A stretch of 9,080 nucleotides of DNA, from the NCBI GenBank assembly GCA_020629995.1, contig JAHDCH010000092.1, positions 1-9,080 on the forward strand, in the 5' to 3' direction. The stretch comes from Pseudaestuariivita sp. (lineage in GTDB: Bacteria > Pseudomonadota > Alphaproteobacteria > Rhodobacterales > Rhodobacteraceae). Every line of letters starts with the position of its first letter. The first letter of the stretch is position 1. Positions 1 to 5,653 of this stretch are shown one piece after another. A model generated the notes under the pieces. That model worked only from the letters and a program-made list of their open reading frames with translations. It searched no databases and was not told where the DNA came from. The position numbers were made by a program, and so were the translations under genes.

Positions 1-360
1 ATCTCGGGCCATGTGGCTGACCCGTCGATGGCTTTGTACAACGCGTCCAAAGCCTTTGTGCACGGGCTGACCCGGTCGATCGCCGTCGACCATGGCCCGC
101 ACATCCGCTGCAACGCGATCTGCCCCGGCTGGATCGAGACGGGGATGCTCGAGGCGGGCTTTGCGCTTGCCTCCGACCCGGCGCGCGCGCGCGAAGACGC
201 GCTGCGCCGCCACGCCACCCGCCGCTTTGGCACGCCGCAGGATATCGCGGCGATGGCTGTCTGGCTCGCCTCTGACGCCGCCTCATTCGCGACCGGCCAG
301 ATGTTCACCGTGGATGGCGGGATGACCGCCGCCTCGCCTCTCAACCCCGGAGTGTTCTGA
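1..360 (+). CDS. SDR-family NAD(P)-dependent oxidoreductase, C-terminal part (5' end outside window)
   Basis: The frame is open from base 1 and ends at TGA 358-360, giving the last 119 residues of a short-chain dehydrogenase/reductase. The first visible codons read ISGHVADPSMALYNASK, which contains the YxxxK catalytic pair (Tyr13, Lys17 of the visible part). Next come an NAICPGWIETGM segment (the N-x-x-x-PG-x-x-x-T element after the active site) and the closing FTVDGGMTA typical of the classical-SDR C-terminus. The Rossmann glycine motif and catalytic Ser lie outside the window. The family oxidises or reduces alcohols, ketones or sugars with NAD(P) in the cytoplasm; the substrate cannot be told. 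Only 3 bp separate it from the next gene, so the two are very probably co-transcribed. The GTG at base 13 is internal and is not the start. Confidence 0.93.
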   Translation: MSGHVADPSMALYNASKAFVHGLTRSIAVDHGPHIRCNAICPGWIETGMLEAGFALASDPARAREDALRRHATRRFGTPQDIAAMAVWLASDAASFATGQMFTVDGGMTAASPLNPGVF

Positions 361-363
361 GAC

Positions 364-1290
364 ATGGATTTTGCGCATACTGCCTCACTTGGCGCGGGCG
401 TCATCGGCGCCAGCTGGACCGCTCTTTTCCTGGCCTCGGGCCGCTCGGTCGCCGTGTATGACCCCGCCCCGGGGGCCGCGGACCGCCTGCGCGCCTATAT
501 CGACACCGCCTGGCCCACGCTCGACGCGCTGGGGATGGCCGGAAACGGCACACCGGACGCCGTCACCTTTTGCGCCGATCCCGCAGCCGCCGTCGACGGC
601 GCGGCGTTTGTGCAGGAAAGCGTGCCCGAACGGCTTGAGATCAAGTCAGAGCTTTATGCCCGGATCGAACCCGCTCTGGCTCCGGGTGCCATCGTGTCGA
701 CATCCGCCTCGGGTCTGATGCTGAGCGAATTGCAGACCGCATGGCGCGACCCCGCGCCGCTGATCCTGGGCCATCCGTTCAACCCTCCGCACCTGATCCC
801 GCTGGTCGAGGTGATGGGCAACGACCGCACCGCGCCAGACGCCGTGGACCGGGCCGAGGCGTTCTACAAATCCGTGGGCAAGGTCACGATCCGCGTGCGC
901 CGCGAAGTGCCGGGGCATGTGGCCAACCGCCTTCAGGCGGCTTTGTGGCGCGAGGCGATCTCGTTGGTCAGCGAAGGCGTCGCCTCGGTCGAGGATGTGG
1001 ACAAGGCGATCTGGGCCGGCCCCGGCTTGCGGTGGGCGGCGATGGGGCCGAACACTTTGTTCAGCCTTGCTGCCGGGCCTGACGGGCTGGCGGCCTATAT
1101 CGACCATTTCAAGGACAGCTTTCACCGCTGGTGGGACGATCTGGGCGATCCGCGGTTCACGCCCGAGGTCATCGCCGCGCTGACCGAAGGTGTGTCCGAG
1201 GCGACCCAAGGGCGCAGCGTGGCCGAGGTCGCCGCCGACCGCGACGCGTTGATCATCGCGATGCAGCTGGCGACACGCGACCTGCGTTAG
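364..1290 (+). CDS. 3-hydroxyacyl-CoA dehydrogenase-fold enzyme, L-carnitine dehydrogenase / lambda-crystallin type
   Basis: This is a complete 308-residue protein. A Rossmann GAGVIG motif (residues 10-15) binds NAD, and Asp33 follows the second strand. Further motifs are VQES (83-86), STSASG (112-117), the HPFNP signature with probable catalytic His137 (137-141), and an all-helical C-terminal half opening with VPGHVANRL (183-190) and GLRWAAMGP (221-229). This layout matches L-carnitine 3-dehydrogenase and the lambda-crystallin/L-gulonate dehydrogenase relatives, which oxidise free beta-hydroxy acids and not CoA esters; both families run about 310-320 residues. From memory, the HPFNP region and the ALWREA..LVSEGVA helix resemble carnitine dehydrogenase, while the MGPNTLFSL..GL stretch also recalls lambda-crystallin, so the substrate stays open. 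It starts 3 bp after the SDR stop. GGAG at 349-352 lies 11 nt upstream of the ATG. A GlxA/CdhR-like regulator sits immediately downstream on the opposite strand. Confidence 0.88.
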   Translation: MDFAHTASLGAGVIGASWTALFLASGRSVAVYDPAPGAADRLRAYIDTAWPTLDALGMAGNGTPDAVTFCADPAAAVDGAAFVQESVPERLEIKSELYARIEPALAPGAIVSTSASGLMLSELQTAWRDPAPLILGHPFNPPHLIPLVEVMGNDRTAPDAVDRAEAFYKSVGKVTIRVRREVPGHVANRLQAALWREAISLVSEGVASVEDVDKAIWAGPGLRWAAMGPNTLFSLAAGPDGLAAYIDHFKDSFHRWWDDLGDPRFTPEVIAALTEGVSEATQGRSVAEVAADRDALIIAMQLATRDLR

Positions 1291-1312
1291 GCCGGGCCTA
1301 CCCGCGCCCGGC
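1291..1312. terminator. Possible shared hairpin between convergent genes
   Basis: GCCGGGC (1291-1297) and GCCCGGC (1306-1312) form a perfect 7-bp GC stem around an 8-nt loop. It begins one base after the stop of the dehydrogenase and covers the stop codon of the opposing AraC-family gene. Only 7 bp separate the two genes, so a bidirectional transcription block here would make sense. Neither side has a T-tract, so this is not a canonical intrinsic terminator; it could be chance in GC-rich DNA. Confidence 0.35.
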
Positions 1313-2296
1313 GCCCGGATGCATTGGCCAGGCCCGAAACTCGAACGGCACCCGCCCTTCGGTTCGATCCTTGATCGGGGGCAGGCCAAACCGCGCGTGA
1401 TAGGCACGGGCGAAATGCACCTGGCTTGAAAACCCCGCCGCCACCGCGATTTCGGACAGACGCAGGTCCGTCTGGGTGACCAGCCCGCGCGCCCGGTCCA
1501 GCCGGATATCGCGGTAGTATTGCACAGGCGATTTGCGCACATGTTCGCGAAACAGCCGGCCCAGCTGGCGCTGCGACACGCCCACGGCGGCACAGACTTG
1601 CGGCACGGTCAGCGGCGCTTCGAGGTGCGCTTCCATCACGTCAATGGCCCGGCGCACCGCGCGCGGCGCAGTTGGGCCAAAAGGTTCGGCCCGCGCCGGG
1701 TTCTGCGTTGTTTCGGGCCCGCGCATGGTGTGGTGAAAGACATAGCGCGCCACCCGGTTGGCCAGGCCTGCGCCCTGCGCGTCGCGGACCAGCTCGAGCG
1801 CAAGATCGGTGCAAGCGGTCCCGCCCGCGCAGGTAAGGCGCGCGCCATCCACCTCGTAGAGCGCTTCGGTCACCTGCGTGTCCGGATACAGCTCGGCCAG
1901 CGCATCGATATGTTCGTAATGCACGGTGGCGCGGCGCCCTTTCAGCAGCCCGGCCCCCGCCAGGACAAAGGCGCCGGTATCCAAACCGATCATGCGCGCG
2001 CCGCCCCGGGCCCAGGCGGACAAAAGGTCGGACATGTCCCGCCCCTGCACCGCCTCGGGCGTCCAGCTGGACGACACAACACCAAACTGCGGCGCCGTGC
2101 GCGTGGCGCGCGCCGTCTCCACCGTCATGCCATTGCTCGCCGCAACCGGCCCTCCGCCCAGCGACGCAAAGCTCCAGCTGTAAAGCGCCTTGCCCGAAAG
2201 GTAGTTCGCCACGCGGAACGGGTCGATGAACGCGGTTGTCGCAGCGAGGTTGAAATACGGCGTGACCAGCACGGATATCCGTACCGGCGCGGTCAT
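1298..2296 (-). CDS. GlxA/CdhR-like AraC-family transcriptional regulator with DJ-1/PfpI-type sensor domain
   Basis: The 332-residue protein has two parts. Residues about 5-190 form a DJ-1/PfpI (class I glutamine amidotransferase-like) domain; the usual nucleophile-elbow segment reads GLDTGAFVLAGAGLL (104-118) with Asp-Thr where true hydrolases carry Cys, so it should sense and not catalyse. Residues about 212-315 form an AraC DNA-binding domain with two helix-turn-helix units (LTVPQVCAAVGVSQRQLGRLF at about 229-249; LSEIAVAAGFSSQVHFARAY at about 280-299). Relatives include GlxA, ArgR-type regulators, GbdR and CdhR, which activate catabolism of arginine, glycine betaine or carnitine. I start at the ATG at 2296, which overlaps the LysR stop (ATGA); the frame extends further upstream only as an overlap of the LysR gene. 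Being next to a carnitine-dehydrogenase-like gene makes a CdhR-like role attractive, though unproven. Confidence 0.92.
   Translation of the reverse strand: MTAPVRISVLVTPYFNLAATTAFIDPFRVANYLSGKALYSWSFASLGGGPVAASNGMTVETARATRTAPQFGVVSSSWTPEAVQGRDMSDLLSAWARGGARMIGLDTGAFVLAGAGLLKGRRATVHYEHIDALAELYPDTQVTEALYEVDGARLTCAGGTACTDLALELVRDAQGAGLANRVARYVFHHTMRGPETTQNPARAEPFGPTAPRAVRRAIDVMEAHLEAPLTVPQVCAAVGVSQRQLGRLFREHVRKSPVQYYRDIRLDRARGLVTQTDLRLSEIAVAAGFSSQVHFARAYHARFGLPPIKDRTEGRVPFEFRAWPMHPGAGRG
2293..2296 (-). other. ATGA stop/start overlap coupling the two regulator genes
   Basis: On the minus strand the ATG of the AraC-family gene (2296-2294) and the TGA of the LysR gene (2295-2293) share bases as ATGA. 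A 4-nt overlap of this kind usually means one transcript and translational coupling, so both regulators should be made together from the promoter upstream of the LysR gene. Confidence 0.85.
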
Positions 2297-3144
2297 TGCG
2301 CCACCTCTGCGCGCAGCCATTGTCCCAGCGCCTGCGCCTCGGGCATGGGGCTGCGCAGCGCCATGAAATAGCCTTCGGGCGCCGGAATTGGTGCGGGGCC
2401 CAGCTGGTTCAGCCGGCCGCCGCGCAGCGGGCCCGCGGCCACCAGCGCGCTGACCAAAGCAATCCCGGTCCCCGCCACGGCCAGATCCACCGCCGCCCCG
2501 TAGCTGTCCACGTAGACTTGCGGCGCGGCTGTCACCTCGATACCGGTCTGCGCCGCCCAGTCGCGCCATGTGGCCGAGGTGCCGACGGCTTCGATCAGCG
2601 GCAGGCGGGTCAGATCGTCCGGGTCGCCCGTCCGCGACACGGCGATCAACCCGTCCGGCCCCAGTCGTTCGGCCCCCTGCCCGACCTGCGCGTCGGACCC
2701 AAAGCGGATTTCCACATCCGCCGGGCGCATCCGGAATTCATCAGGCCAGATCGCACTGACAAGGCGCACGCGCACGCCGGGATGCGCATTCAGAAACGCG
2801 CCCAGCCGGGGCTGGATCACCCATTGCGCGATGCTGACCGACGCCGCCACCGTCACCAGCCCCGCCCCTGCTGTCCCGCTTTCGAAACCGGCGGTCGCCC
2901 GGGCCAGCCCCTGCAGCGCCTGTTCCACCTGCGGCAGCAGCTTGCGCCCGTCATCCGTCAGCGTCAGCCCGCGCGGGTTGCGTGCGAAAAGGTCCACGCC
3001 CAACCGAGTCTCAAGCGCGCGCACCTGTTGCGAAATCGCCGGCTGTGTCAGCCCGACCTCGGCCGCGGCGGCGGTGAAACTGAGGTGCCGCGCGGCCGCT
3101 TCAAAGCTGCGAAACCACGGCAAGGGAGGCAGCGCGCGGGCCAT
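2293..3144 (-). CDS. LysR-type transcriptional regulator (GcvA-like)
   Basis: This is a 283-residue LysR-family protein of slightly short but normal length. Residues 8-67 form the winged helix-turn-helix: PWFRSFEAAARHLSFTAAA, then VGLTQPAISQQVRALE (30-45) and LFARNPRGLTLTDDGRKLL (52-70). Residues about 90-283 form the periplasmic-binding-protein-like effector domain with the GIALVSA segment (227-233) usual near its end. The opening LPPLPWFRSFEAAARHLSFT pattern resembles the GcvA subgroup. It is divergent from the AA_synth-hydrolase-monooxygenase-dehydrogenase operon, the classic layout for a LysR regulator controlling the adjacent operon and itself. The trigonelline cluster of Acinetobacter also has a LysR regulator. 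The ATG at 3144 is the natural start, 105 bp from the divergent operon's start. The effector is unknown. Confidence 0.93.
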   Translation of the reverse strand: MARALPPLPWFRSFEAAARHLSFTAAAAEVGLTQPAISQQVRALETRLGVDLFARNPRGLTLTDDGRKLLPQVEQALQGLARATAGFESGTAGAGLVTVAASVSIAQWVIQPRLGAFLNAHPGVRVRLVSAIWPDEFRMRPADVEIRFGSDAQVGQGAERLGPDGLIAVSRTGDPDDLTRLPLIEAVGTSATWRDWAAQTGIEVTAAPQVYVDSYGAAVDLAVAGTGIALVSALVAAGPLRGGRLNQLGPAPIPAPEGYFMALRSPMPEAQALGQWLRAEVAQ

Positions 3145-3249
3145 ATCATAACCTTGTCATAAGTAATGCTAATACCTTTGCCTGCAAATCGCTTGTTTGT
3201 AAATCATCCGCCCTTTGGGACAGGCTGGCGCAGCACAGACGAGGCCCGC
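3145..3249. promoter_or_regulatory. Divergent promoter/operator region between LysR gene and catabolic operon
   Basis: This 105-bp gap is clearly more AT-rich than its flanks, as expected for a divergent control region. It holds several short symmetries: direct repeats of TCATAA at 3146-3151 and 3157-3162 (11-bp period); an inverted repeat TTTGC-CT-GCAAA at 3177-3188; and a GYAAATC direct repeat (GCAAATC 3184-3190, GTAAATC 3199-3205, 15-bp period). These are candidate LysR/AraC binding sites. I could not assign -35/-10 boxes with confidence in either direction. GAGG at 3241-3244 is the likely ribosome site of the operon's first gene. Confidence 0.55.
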
Positions 3250-3849
3250 ATGACCCCCGAAATCCGCAAGCTTGTCACCTATGACGAAGAGACCCTGATC
3301 GAAGGCTTCCGCCCGGCACCGCGCCCCTGGCGCATGATGGCCGTGGCCGCCGTGGTCACCAACCCCTGGGCGGGCCGCTATGTCGACGATCTTGGTCCCG
3401 AAATCCGCGCCTTTGGCCCGGTGCTGGGCCAGATTCTGACCGAACGGATGATCGCGCTGGCAGGCGGCGGCGAGAAGATCGAAGCCTATGGCAAGGCGGC
3501 CATCGTCGGCCTCGATGGCGAGGTCGAGCACGCCTCGGGCCTGATCCACACCCTGCGGTTCGGCAATTTCTACCGCGAGGCGGTGAGCGCCAAGTCCTAC
3601 CTGTCGTTCACCAATATCCGCGGACCTGCCGGCGTGCAGATGCAAATCCCCCTGATGGACAAGAACGACGCAGGGCGCCGCTCGCATTACCTGACCGTTC
3701 AGTTCGCCATCGCGGACGCGCCCCGCGCGGACGAGATTGTCGTGGCTCTGGGCGGCGCGACCACGGGACGTCCGCACCACCGGATCGGCGACCGCTATCA
3801 GGATCTCAAGGATCTGGGCCATGACGTGGACAACCCGGCCGCGGTCTGA
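3250..3849 (+). CDS. AA_synth family protein (PF06684, formerly DUF1185)
   Basis: The 199-residue protein has the size and conserved blocks of the AA_synth family: NPWAGRYVDDL (38-48), GEVEHASGLIHTLRFGN (90-106), and a C-terminal ALGGATTGRPHHRIGDRYQD (166-185). Solved family members have a fold related to Bacillus chorismate mutase, and a role in amino-acid metabolism has been proposed from context, but no reaction is established to my knowledge. No signal peptide or membrane segment is seen, so it is probably cytoplasmic. I chose ATG 3250: GAGG lies 6 nt upstream and the family consensus starts right there. An in-frame TTG at 3166 would add 28 residues of non-conserved sequence inside the promoter region. 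The gene leads the operon and overlaps the next gene by 29 nt. Its function in this pathway is the main unknown. Confidence 0.88.
   Translation: MTPEIRKLVTYDEETLIEGFRPAPRPWRMMAVAAVVTNPWAGRYVDDLGPEIRAFGPVLGQILTERMIALAGGGEKIEAYGKAAIVGLDGEVEHASGLIHTLRFGNFYREAVSAKSYLSFTNIRGPAGVQMQIPLMDKNDAGRRSHYLTVQFAIADAPRADEIVVALGGATTGRPHHRIGDRYQDLKDLGHDVDNPAAV
3808..3812 (+). promoter_or_regulatory. Ribosome binding site that sets the hydrolase start
   Basis: AAGGA lies inside the AA_synth coding region, 8 nt before the ATG at 3821. This supports starting the hydrolase at 3821 and not at the upstream in-frame ATG at 3737, whose extra N-terminus has no family similarity and is a shadow of the AA_synth frame. 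Confidence 0.6.
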
Positions 3850-4603
3850 TCTGGGACCGCTCCGCGCAATCCGCGCGGGGGACGGCCCGCCGCTGGTGCT
3901 GCTGCACGGCGTCGGCCTCAGGGCCGAGGCCTGGGGCGCGCAGATCGACGCATTTGCCCAGACGCATCAGGTCATCGCGCCCGACATGCCGGGCCATGGC
4001 GACAGCCCGCGCCTGATCCTGACACCAAAGCTGGATGCCTATGTCGACGCTCTGGCGACCGCATTGCCGGGCGGGTGCCGCATCGCGGGGCATTCCATGG
4101 GCGCAATGATCGCCCTGAGGCTGGCCGAGCGCCATCCCGACAAGGTCACGGGCGTGGCGGCGATCTGCGCCATCTACCGCCGCAGCGCCCAGGCGGCCAA
4201 GGCGGTGCAGGCGCGGGCCGCCGCGCTTGACGCCACCACTGCACCCGACCCGTCCGCCACGCTGGCCCGCTGGTTCCCGGACCTTGATGCGCCCGAGGCC
4301 CAGGCCTGCGCAGGCTGGCTGACAGGCGGCGACCCGGCCGGATACAAGGCGGCCTACACCGTCTTTGCCCACGAAAATGGCCCGTCTGACGCGGCCCTTG
4401 CGGCGCTTGCGGTCCCTGCGCTGTTTCTGACCGGCGCGGATGATCCCAACTCGACCCCAGAGATGAGCCGCGCCATGGCGGCCCTTGCCCCGCAGGGCAC
4501 AGCTTCAGCCGTATCCGATGCGGCGCACATGCTGCCCATGACCCACCCCGATGCGACCAACGCCGCCCTGCGCCGCTGGCTCGCCCTTTGCACAGGAGCC
4601 TGA
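3821..4603 (+). CDS. Alpha/beta-fold hydrolase (candidate enamide-succinate / ring-cleavage-product hydrolase)
   Basis: From ATG 3821 this is a 260-residue alpha/beta hydrolase of normal length. Visible elements are the oxyanion-hole HGVG (29-32), the DMPGHGDS turn (55-62), the nucleophile elbow GHSMG (90-94, Ser92), the acid in TGADDPN (Asp207 or Asp208), and the catalytic His236 in DAAHM. It is a soluble serine hydrolase for C-C, ester, lactone or amide-type bonds. Relatives of this size include the (acetamidomethylene)succinate hydrolase of vitamin B6 breakdown and TgnD of trigonelline breakdown. Given the neighbouring monooxygenase and aldehyde dehydrogenase, a similar role on a ring-opened product is my inference. 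It overlaps the AA_synth gene by 29 nt and ends 3 bp before the monooxygenase, so it is in the operon. Other possibilities are a lactonase or haloperoxidase-like esterase. Confidence 0.9.
   Translation: MTWTTRPRSDLGPLRAIRAGDGPPLVLLHGVGLRAEAWGAQIDAFAQTHQVIAPDMPGHGDSPRLILTPKLDAYVDALATALPGGCRIAGHSMGAMIALRLAERHPDKVTGVAAICAIYRRSAQAAKAVQARAAALDATTAPDPSATLARWFPDLDAPEAQACAGWLTGGDPAGYKAAYTVFAHENGPSDAALAALAVPALFLTGADDPNSTPEMSRAMAALAPQGTASAVSDAAHMLPMTHPDATNAALRRWLALCTGA
4594..4598 (+). promoter_or_regulatory. Shine-Dalgarno AGGAG of the monooxygenase
   Basis: A perfect AGGAG lies in the last codons of the hydrolase gene, 8 nt before ATG 4607. It is the best ribosome site in the operon and suggests strong translation of the monooxygenase. 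Confidence 0.7.
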
Positions 4604-4606
4604 GCG

Positions 4607-5641
4607 ATGGAGTTTTCCCTTTTTGCACATATGGAACGGCTCACCCCCGAAACGCCCCAGGACAGGCTGTACGAAGAGTTCCTGTCTCTCTGCACTCTGG
4701 CTGACGAAGGCGGGATGCGCGCAATCTGGACGGGCGAGCATCACGGGATGGATTTCACCATCGCGCCCAACCCGTTCCTGTCGATTGTCGATCTGGCGCA
4801 TCACACCAAGAACGTGCGCCTTGGCACCGGCACGGTCATCACACCGTTCTGGCACCCGATCAAGCTGGCCGGTGAGGCGGCGGCGACCGACATGATGACC
4901 GGAGGGCGGCTCGAGCTGGGGCTGGCGCGGGGGGCCTATTCCTATGAATACGAACGGCTCGTGCCCGGGATGGACGCGATGGAGGCCGGCCTGCGCATGC
5001 GCGAAACCGCCCCCTTGCTGCGACCACTCTGGCACGGCGATTGCGCGCACAATGGAGAGTTCTTCAGCTTTCCCGCCACCACCGCCGCGCCCCGCCCGGC
5101 GCAGGATGGCGGCCCGCCCATCTGGATCGCCGCGCGGGACCCGAACAGCCACGCCTTTGCCGTCACATCCGGCTTCAACGTGCAGGTCACGCCGCTGTGG
5201 CAGGGCATGGACGAGATCGAGACCTTGATGGGCCGGTTCAACACCGCCGTCGCCGATGCGGGTGTGAAACGCCCCAAAGTCATGTTGCTCCACCATACCT
5301 ACGTGGCCGCAGACGAAGACGACGCTGCCCAGGCCGCCGAGGAATTGAACCGCTTCTACAACTACTTCGGTGCGTGGTTCATGAACAAACGCCCGGTGAG
5401 CCAAGGCCAGATCGCGCCTTTGTCAGACGACGAGATCGCCGCGCACCCCTTCATGTCGCCCGCCACCATGGCGCGGGACCTGACCATCGGCACCGCGCCG
5501 CAGGTGATCGAACGGATCAAGCGCTACCGCGATCTGGGGTTTGACGAATTCTCGGTCTGGATGGACAGTGGGATGAGCACCGCCCGCAAGCGCGCATCGC
5601 TGCAGCGTTTTCTTGATGACGTGATGCCCGCCTTTGCCTGA
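4607..5641 (+). CDS. Luciferase-like (LLM class) flavin-dependent monooxygenase
   Basis: This 344-residue protein has the bacterial luciferase TIM-barrel pattern: LADEGGMRAIWTGEHHG (31-47) with the EHH loop, LGTGTVITPFWHPIKLAGEA (72-91), the DMMTGGRLELGLARG strand-loop (95-109), PPIWIAARDPNS (170-181), and a C-terminal IGTAPQVIERIKRYRDLGFD (294-313). Such enzymes use reduced FMN and O2 to insert oxygen, often in two-component systems fed by a separate flavin reductase. Members include luciferase LuxA, alkanesulfonate monooxygenase, and the ring-opening oxygenases of trigonelline (TgnA) and pyridine breakdown. No flavin reductase is encoded in this window, so one must lie elsewhere. The start at 4607 has AGGAG upstream. 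Position between the hydrolase and the aldehyde dehydrogenase fits ring-opening oxygenation as the first step; the substrate is inferred, not shown. Confidence 0.93.
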   Translation: MEFSLFAHMERLTPETPQDRLYEEFLSLCTLADEGGMRAIWTGEHHGMDFTIAPNPFLSIVDLAHHTKNVRLGTGTVITPFWHPIKLAGEAAATDMMTGGRLELGLARGAYSYEYERLVPGMDAMEAGLRMRETAPLLRPLWHGDCAHNGEFFSFPATTAAPRPAQDGGPPIWIAARDPNSHAFAVTSGFNVQVTPLWQGMDEIETLMGRFNTAVADAGVKRPKVMLLHHTYVAADEDDAAQAAEELNRFYNYFGAWFMNKRPVSQGQIAPLSDDEIAAHPFMSPATMARDLTIGTAPQVIERIKRYRDLGFDEFSVWMDSGMSTARKRASLQRFLDDVMPAFA

Positions 5642-5653
5642 GAGGACCGCGCG

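Noticed and set aside
646..1593. Long minus-strand open frame (315 codons) antisense to the dehydrogenase gene
   Set aside because: It spans two well-supported genes in other frames, its Arg/Gly/His-rich translation matches no family, and such shadow frames are expected in high-GC DNA.
1520..2371. Plus-strand open frame (283 codons) across the AraC-family gene
   Set aside because: The opposite strand encodes a clear GATase-like plus AraC regulator; this frame has shadow composition and no motifs.
2297..2569. N-terminal extension of the AraC-family protein to a start at 2569
   Set aside because: The extension lies wholly inside the LysR gene, is Arg/Gly-rich and non-family-like, while ATG 2296 begins the recognisable sensor domain and gives a normal length.
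2296..3162. Plus-strand open frame (288 codons) antisense to the LysR gene
   Set aside because: The LysR protein on the other strand has an intact helix-turn-helix and effector domain; this frame is its shadow.
3737..3820. Upstream start for the hydrolase at 3737
   Set aside because: The added residues are out-of-frame AA_synth sequence with no hydrolase similarity; ATG 3821 has a ribosome site at the right distance.
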